Origin: GCA-2712985 sp964515905
Lineage (GTDB): Bacteria; Pseudomonadota; Alphaproteobacteria; UBA7887
NCBI GenBank assembly: GCA_964515905.1
Contig: CAZEWK010000054.1
Coordinates: 1-33,574 of the forward strand
Direction: 5' to 3'
DNA: 33,574 nucleotides
Shown: in pieces, positions 25,961 to 33,574 of the stretch
Layout of the letters: every line of letters starts with the position of its first letter
Numbering within the stretch: the first letter of the stretch is position 1
Notes under the pieces: model-generated
The model's database searches: none
What the model was told of the DNA's origin: nothing
Seen by the model: only the letters and a program-made list of their open reading frames with translations
Made by a program: the position numbers and the translations under genes

Positions 25961-26434
25961 ATGAATAGAGTTCCAATGACAGCCGATGGGTATATTCGCC
26001 TTGAGGCGGAATTAAAACGGTTAAAGACAGTTGAGCGGCCGGATGTCATAAAGGCTATAAGTGCAGCTCGTGAGCACGGAGATCTAGCGGAAAATGCGGA
26101 ATATCATGCCGCTCGTGAGCGTCAGAGTTTCATAGAAGGTCGAGTTCGAGAATTGGAGGATAAGTTGGGCCGAGCGGAAGTCATTGACGTAAGCAAGTTG
26201 TCAGGTAAAGAAATAAAATTTGGAGCTACGGTGACTTTGGCTGATGAGGAAACAGATGAAAAAAGAACCTACCAGCTAGTGGGTGCTGACGAAGCCGAAG
26301 TAAGCGATGGTCGTATTTCTATTACTTCTCCGGTGGCAAGGGCTCTCATTGGTAGAAAGATCGGCGATTTGGTTCATGTGCAAACACCAAGTGGCGGTCG
26401 TTCGTACGAGGTCATTAAAATAAATTATAGTTAG
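25961..26434 (+). CDS. greA: Transcription elongation factor GreA
   Basis: Rescues stalled RNA polymerase by stimulating cleavage of the nascent RNA; 157 residues, the usual length. The N-terminal coiled coil (about 10-75) carries the tip motif EHGDLAENAEYHAARE with the acidic residues that enter the polymerase channel. The C-terminal FKBP-like domain includes LVGADEAEVSDGRISITSPVARALIGRKIGD. GGAAAG lies eight bases before the ATG. It follows carB by 69 bases, a pairing common in alphaproteobacteria, and shares its strand with the next gene 52 bases on. Confidence 0.97.
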   Translation: MNRVPMTADGYIRLEAELKRLKTVERPDVIKAISAAREHGDLAENAEYHAARERQSFIEGRVRELEDKLGRAEVIDVSKLSGKEIKFGATVTLADEETDEKRTYQLVGADEAEVSDGRISITSPVARALIGRKIGDLVHVQTPSGGRSYEVIKINYS

Positions 26435-26486
26435 CAAAGTGGACTGTAGACATCGGGTCTTTGCCAAGTAATCTAGGCTTTCGCAA

Positions 26487-27473
26487 ATGATATCCACAGA
26501 AAAAATAGTGTGGGTTGTAGCTGATCAGTATGTCGGTAATTTAAATCAATGTTTGGGCGTAGCAGAAGCTCTCGGTCTGCCTTACCAGATAAAGAGAGTT
26601 AACTATAATCTATTTGGCCGTTTACCAAATGTTATTCTTGGTGCCACTTTGGTTCATGTTCCTCGCGCTGATCGCCTACCACTTGGGCCTCCATGGCCAG
26701 ACGTCGTGATAGCGGCGGGTCGTCGAACTGTGCCGGTGGCGCGCGCAATAAAAAAGGCGTCTCTCCGCCGTTCATTTTTGGTGCAAACTATGTGGCCTGG
26801 GTATCCTGCAGGTGATTTGGATTTAATTGCTACACCTCGGCATGATCGGGTCGCTGACCGGACCAATCTAATTCGGACAATTGGGGCACCACATAATGTT
26901 TCATCGAAGCGTCTTGATGAAGCGGCGAAGATATGGGAGTCACGGTTGGGGCACATAAAAAGACCAAGGGTTGCTCTGCTAGTAGGTGGGAGTACGCGGC
27001 GTCATCGGTTTACAACCCAAATGGCCAAGCTCCTTGGGCAACAGGTTTCTGAGCTGGTCGAAAGCTTGGGTGGAGGACTCATGTTGTCGACCAGTCGGCG
27101 CACGGAGCCAATTGTCAGAGAAACGTTAATAGACAACATAAAGACTACAAAAGAGATTTTTGTCTGGTGCAGTGAATCCAGTGAAAATCCCTACCTAGCT
27201 TACTTAGCTTTGAGCGACACAGTGGTTGTAACGGGTGATTCAACATCAATGTGTACGGAGGCCAGTGCGACTGGTCGTCCAATATTTATTTTTGCTCCAC
27301 CTGGTTCCACGGCAGAAAAACACCAGCGGTTGCACGAATTTCTTTATGAATATGGCTGTGCTATGCCATTAACCTCTCAGATGTTTGGAAAAGCCATTGA
27401 AAGCGAAAATTATATTCCTATCAATGATGCGGTATTAATTGCCCAAGAGATCCATCGTCGTATAGGATCGTAG
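26487..27473 (+). CDS. ELM1-family protein (DUF1022, COG3660)
   Basis: 328 residues resembling the bacterial relatives of the plant mitochondrial fission protein ELM1. Recognisable blocks are the N-terminal GNLNQCLGVAEALGLPY, PDVVIAAGRRTVPVARAIKK, VQTMWPGYPAGDLDLIATPRHD, RVALLVGGSTRRHRF, the SRRTEP block, and DTVVVTGDSTSMCTEASATGRPIFIF. The pattern of two Rossmann-like halves with a GDSxSMxxEA motif recalls nucleotide-sugar-using glycosyltransferases/epimerases of the GT-B type, and COG3660 carries such a label. Bacterial function is not established. No signal peptide. It is 52 bases after greA and 46 bases before an unknown 636-residue gene, likely one transcript. Confidence 0.88.
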   Translation: MISTEKIVWVVADQYVGNLNQCLGVAEALGLPYQIKRVNYNLFGRLPNVILGATLVHVPRADRLPLGPPWPDVVIAAGRRTVPVARAIKKASLRRSFLVQTMWPGYPAGDLDLIATPRHDRVADRTNLIRTIGAPHNVSSKRLDEAAKIWESRLGHIKRPRVALLVGGSTRRHRFTTQMAKLLGQQVSELVESLGGGLMLSTSRRTEPIVRETLIDNIKTTKEIFVWCSESSENPYLAYLALSDTVVVTGDSTSMCTEASATGRPIFIFAPPGSTAEKHQRLHEFLYEYGCAMPLTSQMFGKAIESENYIPINDAVLIAQEIHRRIGS

Positions 27474-27519
27474 CAATTGCATTTTCTGAATAAGTAATAA
27501 GATTAGCTACAAAGTATTT

Positions 27520-29430
27520 ATGTCCCTCGATATTTTAACGTTTGATAATCAAAGTGGTGGCAACTGCCTCTTTAAGGCCCTCGGCCACCCTTTGGTCGTA
27601 TCACAGATGAAAAATTTAGTGGCCGGCCTTGAGGAGAATGGTCCTGTGGCTATTTATGATCCACATGGTTTTGCTAATAGCGTGCACGCCTTGTATGGCT
27701 TGGACTCTGTATCTATTACCGATGCCTATGTGCAACGTTTGGAGGATTTAGGACAAGAGATCCTACAGCATCCGGTAAAACCAATTACAGACATAGCTGA
27801 GACGACAGCCGAAACTATTTTCGTCGCTGCTTTTGATGCAGACCGTCTGCTTCATCAGATAGAGCCCCTACTTAATAAAACCAGAAAAATTGTGACACTT
27901 GATGAGGCCAGGTTACCAGATGAAATGTTAAGCGACACCCAACGTTATCTCAGTCCAAATAATTTCGCGACGAATTTTGCTTTCTTTAGTGATGACGTTG
28001 GTATTCACACTCGTTTGATATCCTCCAATTACTGGTTTGGTTATGGGGCACGAGACGTTCGATTATGGCTCAGACTATTTGATGCAGGTGGGCGGGAACT
28101 GGCTTCTTGGACTCAACAATTGCCGAATACCGCAGCTGGATTTGTGATCGATAGCAGACATATTCGCTCAACTCACAAGACAGGAGCATTTACTGGGCAA
28201 TTATTCATCCATGTTATTAATGTTGTTGGTCACGACGTAGTGAAATATGCATTGGATTTATATCGCGATGACGGTGGCTGTTTGTCATGCACACATGATG
28301 CAAATGCTTGGCCTTCCGAACTATATGCCGGCTTGCCAGCCCCAGACAGCGGGGAGACTGTTGTTTTGTGGGTACAGAATAGTCACCCAATTAAAATTCC
28401 TGCCGAGTCCATCGGCCTCAACCGGATGGGACAACAATGTGTAACTCGCTTAAAACCAGAAATTGGTCCCTTTGCTACCCACAAAGTTAATGTCAACGAG
28501 GTTTTACCCGAAATAGCCTGGCCAGAACAGATTGAGATCCAAGCCGGAAAATATATGGTGCGCCCACGATACCAAATCGAAACAAAGGTTAATAAACGAA
28601 TTGCCCATGTGAATATTGAACGTAATGACTTGGCCCCTGATGCTAGCATTCCACAGTTGGGAAAACTGATAGGCAAAGGTTACATTCTTCCGGCTCCCCT
28701 TATGCCGGTGGAGTCCTTTGACACTACTATACTGCCCACGCCAATGGCGACCACACAAACTGAACTTCCTACAAAATTATTGGTGTACAGTCCTGATGGG
28801 AAGGAGCTTTTAGAACATTCTCTCGGTCGTTTACCACGAGATCATGCCGTTGCTACCCGCGTCAACGACTTGTTAAGACAGAAAGGGCTTGATGACATTG
28901 CTGGATGGGGCCATGTGGAGCTTGCCTACGACTTCAGTCAGGGTGGGGAAGCAGATGGGTGGCTGCATGCCGTATTTCGCTATCGAAACCTTTCCTCGGG
29001 TCACATGGCGGAAACTAGTTTTGGTTCACATATATTTAATATCCCAGCAACCTACCGGAGTGAACCTCAGTCGTACGGTCGAGAGCCTCCGGGCCTTAGT
29101 ACGAGATTGTACTTGCGACTTGGTGCGCCGCCTCTCGATACATTTTGTTTTTTGGTTTACCCGGCCTCCGCCAGGTGGAGGGAGTATTCTGATACGACCC
29201 TTATGCTCGTGGACTCTTCCGGAAATGTCATGGCATCAGAGAACCTTAAGATACCTTGTGGTGGGTCACGGATGATTTACATAAACGAAACGTTTGGTAT
29301 TGACCCGACCATAAATGCGGGAAGCAATTGTTATGTTCAAGTTCGGGATAAAGGTTGTCGTTTATTTGGGTATCATGGTCTGACAAATGGTCAAGGAGCG
29401 TTTTCATTAGACCATATGTTTGGTTTTTAG
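27520..29430 (+). CDS. Uncharacterised 636-residue protein built of repeated beta-rich units
   Basis: I do not recognise a family. No signal peptide or membrane segment is seen. Residues 1-145 look alpha/beta (AIYDPHGFANSVHALYGL, then IFVAAFDADRLLHQIEPLLN). The rest is beta-rich and contains a repeat that can be aligned by eye: LRLFDAGGRELASWTQQLP at 184-202, LVYSPDGKELLEHSLGRLP at 421-439 and LMLVDSSGNVMASENLKIP at 561-579, each a strand, a D/S-x-x-G turn, a strand and a proline-ended loop, followed by a segment closing with N or H residues. A more diverged copy may lie at 297-330. Other notable blocks are HVNIERNDLAPD (363-374) and RLFGYHG (614-620). It is 46 bases downstream of the ELM1-family gene and convergent with the peptidase gene. 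Function unknown; a sugar- or ligand-binding role is only a guess from the beta-sandwich look. Confidence 0.8.
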   Translation: MSLDILTFDNQSGGNCLFKALGHPLVVSQMKNLVAGLEENGPVAIYDPHGFANSVHALYGLDSVSITDAYVQRLEDLGQEILQHPVKPITDIAETTAETIFVAAFDADRLLHQIEPLLNKTRKIVTLDEARLPDEMLSDTQRYLSPNNFATNFAFFSDDVGIHTRLISSNYWFGYGARDVRLWLRLFDAGGRELASWTQQLPNTAAGFVIDSRHIRSTHKTGAFTGQLFIHVINVVGHDVVKYALDLYRDDGGCLSCTHDANAWPSELYAGLPAPDSGETVVLWVQNSHPIKIPAESIGLNRMGQQCVTRLKPEIGPFATHKVNVNEVLPEIAWPEQIEIQAGKYMVRPRYQIETKVNKRIAHVNIERNDLAPDASIPQLGKLIGKGYILPAPLMPVESFDTTILPTPMATTQTELPTKLLVYSPDGKELLEHSLGRLPRDHAVATRVNDLLRQKGLDDIAGWGHVELAYDFSQGGEADGWLHAVFRYRNLSSGHMAETSFGSHIFNIPATYRSEPQSYGREPPGLSTRLYLRLGAPPLDTFCFLVYPASARWREYSDTTLMLVDSSGNVMASENLKIPCGGSRMIYINETFGIDPTINAGSNCYVQVRDKGCRLFGYHGLTNGQGAFSLDHMFGF

Positions 29431-29490
29431 TTCCCAAAAAAACAATTGCTTATTGAAGTAGAAATCTAGCGGACTTTTTTGAGGAATTTG

Positions 29491-32436
29491 TTAGTTTTGA
29501 GTCTTGGCTATGGTTTGTTTGACTGGTAAGTCACCGAATAAATAAGTCAATTTCTCTCGTTCCTTAATAAAAGCTGTTAGTTGGGGCCCATGTAATGAAT
29601 TTCCTGTGGGAAGCTTTACATTCAAAGGATTTACTTGCTTGCCATCAACTAAGACTTCGTAATGCAAATGAGGGCCCGTCGAACGCCCTGTTGAACCCAC
29701 GTAGCCAATCACTTGTCCTTGTTTGACCCTTGCAGTCCTCCGTATTCCGTTCGCATATCGGCTAAGGTGAGCATATGCTGTCCGATACTTTGGTCCATGT
29801 CGCAAACGAATATATTTCCCGTAAGCTCCATTCCTGCCAACCCACTCAACTAAACCATCACCCGCGGCATATATAGGCGTTCCTTGGGGTGCTCCGAAAT
29901 CTACGCCTCGGTGCATTTTTGAGTACCCCAGTGTGGGATGTTTTCGCCTACCATAATGTGACGTCAAACGCGCCCCATCTATTGGAGTGCGCATTAGTGC
30001 TTTTTTCACGCTTTGGCCCGACTCCTCAAAATAGTCTGTGGTTCCGTCTTCTAAGGTAAACCGAAAAAAAGCGACCTTGGATCCGCTAAGTGTCATTGAA
30101 GCATAAAGGAGGACCCCTGCGGATACAGGTTTGCCGTTTTCATCACTAAAACTCTCATACAAAACTTCAAATTGGTCGCCTTTTCGTATATCTCGTTGAA
30201 AATCGACGTCGTAGCTGAATAACCTTATTAATTTTACTAAAATATCCGTTCGAAGACCTGCAGAGGAGGCACTCTTGTAAAGGCTACTTTCAATAGTACC
30301 AACGGTTTTTTGATATTCACCAGCTAATTGGCGACGAACTAAGCCGCCGGCAAATGTCCCATCTTTCAAGCGTGCGACGCGCAGTCTTTGTTCCAAACTA
30401 AGATCGATTGTTAACTCTGCCAGTTTTGTTTTGTTAAAGTGCTCCTCAGATGTGTCGTTCTCCACAAAAGCAAAATTAATATTTTGACCCGCCTTTAGTT
30501 TTCGAGGATCAATGATTTCTCGCATAGTGGAAATTGCCAGATTTGCGTCGTTTGGAGAAATATTCGCTTCAATCATAGTTTCGAATAATGTGTCTCCAGG
30601 TGATAGACGGACTTGAATTCGTTCAGCATTCAATAATTCTACTAAATCAGACTCTGCGGTTCGGAAATCGTACAACGTTTGTAGATCATGGCTGTATTCT
30701 CCGGTGTTGAGAGCAAGTTTTGCAGCCTCAATTTTGTCTGCTAATTTAATGGCCTCAGCGAGTGCCTTGCTAGACGTTTTTTGCGCTATAAATTGTTCAT
30801 TCTGCTTTGTGACTAATACTGTGGTATTTTTATCTACTCCTATCAGAAGACTAATCAGCCTCGGGTGGCCTGTCTCTGTGCTGAGTTCAGTTACTAATTC
30901 TTGGCCAGCACGAATAAGGTTCGGATTAAAAACACCACGCATGCTTTGTGTAGCCAGTTTAGAATCTTTTTTCCTGACACCCATTTGTTGTAATATATCT
31001 GATAAGGTATCTCCTTTATTAATAGTCTGGGTTTTCATTTGACGGTGTAACGAAGTCTGTTGGATTTTACTCTCTGTTGAACTTGGCGGAGTAGTAATCG
31101 GGATTGTTGCTGCGTTGACCTTAGCGGCATCGTCCTTGGCAGGAACGTCTTGAGCAAGTGAGGAAGTGTCTAATGTTATCGTGTCTTCTTTATATGGTTC
31201 TGGCCATCCAGTCGTAAAAATGCCATCGGTCCTGCGCCCAATTGTAATGGCCGGTTCTTTTGAACGGGGAATAACTATGCCTGCGAGAACTTGTGTGCCA
31301 CCATTAAGATTATAAAATAGAGGTATTATTTGCTGCCCAACTTGTAGTCGGCGAAGATCAATCAACGATCGTAGTGATGTAATGGCAAGATGTGTGTCGT
31401 TTCGGCTGGCACCCGCTCCAACCAGTCGCTCAAGTAAAATATCCCCCTTGCGAAGTTCAAAAGGTTTCTCCTGCAGCGCATCATTCACGGAGTGTGTTTT
31501 GCTCGTCATGCTGGAGATAGGTTGGGGGTTTTTGTCGGGATTCAGTTTTTGATCCGAAAGCCTTGTTTCTGGATTTATATTACTATGCTCAGAAGCTATA
31601 ACGACCATTTGCGTTTTTTCGGTCGTTCGCAGCACGTCGGAATACCGTGTAGTGAATAAACTGCCAGTTTCACGGAAAGCTGACAGAAACTTTTTTTTAC
31701 CCAATTGGATGGTTATCGAACTCAGCTTTAATTTTATCCTCTGGTCTGGCTGCTCCTTGAAAATTAGTCTTATGAATTGGCCAGCCTGCAATTTGCGAGG
31801 ATCGATTTCTTTAGCCAAAGAATCGGTGACTAGTTGCGTAGTTCTAGCAGGTACGCTCAAGTCTAACAGGATGCCACTTAGTGTGTCGCCCCGTTGTAAG
31901 ATTATGTTTCTAACGGTATTACCGTTGTTACTTTTACCAGTTGGCAAGGCGCCAGATTTGATATGGTCTAGGGCATCCTCAAGGCGTAGTTTTTGCGTCG
32001 TAAATTGATCTTTGTAATTTCTTGAAATAAGCCAGTGATGTGGCCCACGAGTGCTAATAATAAGGCCGATAAGCCTTTGCATTCCTGTTGATTGAACGGG
32101 TGAAGAAAGGCACAAATATATTGTTTGGCCCGCTCGTAGTTTTTTCAGATTGACTTTTTTTGAAGCTGCAGAAACCAGTTTATGTGCTGAATCTCCAGTT
32201 ATTCCCTGCTCAGCAAGTATTTGAAGTAGCGTGTCACCACGACGTAGGCGAAGTTTTGTTACCGCCACTTTGACGGTGGAACTTTGTTCCGTCGCTGCCG
32301 ATGATCCGGGAGGTTGATCGTTCGCTTGTAATATCTCAGGAGTCTGCAGGACTTCGGCCGCCCATAATTCGGAGGCCAGGACGAAAGCTACCACGAACGA
32401 GCACAATAACTTGGGTATTATAGCATAAAAGGACAA
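29491..32436 (-). CDS. Secreted M23 (LytM-type) peptidase with five LysM/OapA-like units
   Basis: 981 residues, far longer than usual M23 cell-wall enzymes (about 400-650). Residues 1-26 form a signal peptide (K9, hydrophobic core, cleavage near ELWA-AE). Five related units of about 46 residues begin RGDTLLQIL at 65, RGDTLSGIL at 182, KGDILLERL at 330, KGDTLSDIL at 474 and PGDTLFETM at 613, each ending in an L-xAGQ/VGQ element, and each followed by a beta-type extension. The C-terminal peptidase domain has H842-x3-D846 (HRGVDFG), H890 (AYAHLS) and H923/H925 (HLHYE), the M23 zinc and catalytic set. It should cut peptidoglycan cross-links in the periplasm during growth or division. The start is TTG, preceded by an in-frame TAA, with AAGG about ten bases upstream; an internal GTG would truncate the signal peptide. 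Confidence 0.93.
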   Translation of the reverse strand: MSFYAIIPKLLCSFVVAFVLASELWAAEVLQTPEILQANDQPPGSSAATEQSSTVKVAVTKLRLRRGDTLLQILAEQGITGDSAHKLVSAASKKVNLKKLRAGQTIYLCLSSPVQSTGMQRLIGLIISTRGPHHWLISRNYKDQFTTQKLRLEDALDHIKSGALPTGKSNNGNTVRNIILQRGDTLSGILLDLSVPARTTQLVTDSLAKEIDPRKLQAGQFIRLIFKEQPDQRIKLKLSSITIQLGKKKFLSAFRETGSLFTTRYSDVLRTTEKTQMVVIASEHSNINPETRLSDQKLNPDKNPQPISSMTSKTHSVNDALQEKPFELRKGDILLERLVGAGASRNDTHLAITSLRSLIDLRRLQVGQQIIPLFYNLNGGTQVLAGIVIPRSKEPAITIGRRTDGIFTTGWPEPYKEDTITLDTSSLAQDVPAKDDAAKVNAATIPITTPPSSTESKIQQTSLHRQMKTQTINKGDTLSDILQQMGVRKKDSKLATQSMRGVFNPNLIRAGQELVTELSTETGHPRLISLLIGVDKNTTVLVTKQNEQFIAQKTSSKALAEAIKLADKIEAAKLALNTGEYSHDLQTLYDFRTAESDLVELLNAERIQVRLSPGDTLFETMIEANISPNDANLAISTMREIIDPRKLKAGQNINFAFVENDTSEEHFNKTKLAELTIDLSLEQRLRVARLKDGTFAGGLVRRQLAGEYQKTVGTIESSLYKSASSAGLRTDILVKLIRLFSYDVDFQRDIRKGDQFEVLYESFSDENGKPVSAGVLLYASMTLSGSKVAFFRFTLEDGTTDYFEESGQSVKKALMRTPIDGARLTSHYGRRKHPTLGYSKMHRGVDFGAPQGTPIYAAGDGLVEWVGRNGAYGKYIRLRHGPKYRTAYAHLSRYANGIRRTARVKQGQVIGYVGSTGRSTGPHLHYEVLVDGKQVNPLNVKLPTGNSLHGPQLTAFIKEREKLTYLFGDLPVKQTIAKTQN

Positions 32437-32651
32437 GAAACTTGAGCCTTTTTCAGGTTACAAAACAACAGGTCGTGACTTTCCAATTTCTGACTATGTT
32501 TTCACATGCTGGCGCATCTCAAATCACAATGCCCAGTGGCGTCTTACTTTGTCAATAAGCTATTGTCACAGATGCGAAAATGCAGTTTTACCCTTCCCAT
32601 CCAATTCTTTGGGTTGTGTGAAAAAAATACCCAGATATTTTGTTAGTTTTG

Positions 32652-32681
32652 TTGACAGATGGTATGCTCAAGCCGTATAAG
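32652..32681 (+). promoter_or_regulatory. rRNA operon promoter
   Basis: Perfect TTGACA at 32652-32657, 18-base spacer, TATAAG at 32676-32681. An A/T-rich tract (about 32620-32650) precedes the -35 like an UP element, and a G/C-rich stretch (GCGCCCCGG) follows the -10 as in stringently controlled stable-RNA promoters. About 300 bases before 16S. Confidence 0.75.
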
Positions 32682-32687
32682 ATGCGC

Positions 32688-32986
32688 CCCGGTTCGCTCT
32701 CACCTGTGAGGCTTGCCGGTAGCGTTCGGGTGTACTTATTAAGTTAAGGTGGACTCGGTGGGGTAGGGCCGCTTGAGGTGGTGTCTACTGCAGCGCGACG
32801 TTTGCTGTTTGAAAATGTAAATGATGAAGGGATGCGCAGGCGGCGGCGCGTGGCGCCAAAGCATTGGGCATCCTGCATATATCTCGGGGTTGTTTTGTCT
32901 CGGGATAGATGCTCAATGTGCGTGCCAGAATTAATGGTAATCGAACCTGAGACGAATTCTGTCTTAAGGGTTTGATTGCTCTCTCT
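32688..32986 (+). other. rRNA leader region
   Basis: Expected untranslated leader between the promoter and the 16S start. It has GC-rich, structure-prone parts (about 32836-32860) and no credible gene; frames here run antisense or into 16S. A TGCTCTCTCTCAA at 32977-32989 resembles the core of boxA antitermination sites, but it overlaps the mature 16S end and is uncertain. The 200 bases upstream (32437-32651) hold the divergent region with the peptidase gene; no clear promoter for the latter is seen. Confidence 0.5.

Positions 32987-33574
<588 letters not shown>

Overview
The window looks like a chromosomal segment from an alphaproteobacterium. The main evidence is the 5' part of a 16S rRNA gene at the right edge (alphaproteobacterial-type start and a short hairpin before the 530 loop), the carA / yqeY-dnaG-rpoD arrangement, an ELM1-family (DUF1022/COG3660) gene, and an alphaproteobacterial-type RpoD with a long acidic insert. 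The DNA leans AT-rich and the intergenic spaces are short. I infer a free-living, possibly marine Rhodospirillales-like lineage, but the 587 bases of 16S cannot be placed by eye beyond class. There is no sign of phage, transposase, integrase or CRISPR.

Layout. 1-3715 (+): the end of an ABC sugar-type importer operon (binding protein cut by the window edge, two permeases, ATPase). 3820-5610 (-): a FadD-type acyl-CoA synthetase, convergent with the importer. 5732-8857 (+): an M3 oligopeptidase and an ABC1/UbiB-type kinase-like protein, directly abutting. 8897-9637 (-): a small alpha/beta hydrolase, perhaps preceded by a 35-residue membrane peptide. 9769-10974 (+): a thiolase. 11194-13270 (+): an adrenodoxin-reductase-type flavoprotein followed by two small uncharacterised membrane-anchored proteins. 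13277-14127 (-): a TPR protein and a small membrane protein. 14242-16203 (-): a sodium:solute symporter with a clear terminator. 16528-16604 (-): a tRNA with anticodon CAU. 16718-21064 (-): the macromolecular synthesis block yqeY-dnaG-rpoD. 21395-27473 (+): carA, carB, greA and an ELM1-family protein. 27520-29430 (+): an unrecognised 636-residue protein with an internal repeat. 29491-32436 (-): a very large secreted M23 peptidase with five LysM/OapA-like units. 32652 onward (+): an rRNA promoter, a leader of about 300 bases and the 16S gene running off the edge.

How it works together. The core is housekeeping: replication priming (DnaG), sigma factor (RpoD), carbamoyl phosphate for pyrimidines and arginine (CarAB), transcript cleavage (GreA) and ribosome production (16S). 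Around it are uptake and catabolic genes (ABC importer, symporter, acyl-CoA synthetase, thiolase, peptidase), consistent with a heterotroph living on sugars, fatty or aromatic acids and peptides. Nothing here amounts to a clear undescribed multi-gene system. The most unusual items are the five-unit M23 peptidase, the repeat-built 636-residue protein, and the flavoprotein linked to a membrane-tethered unknown.
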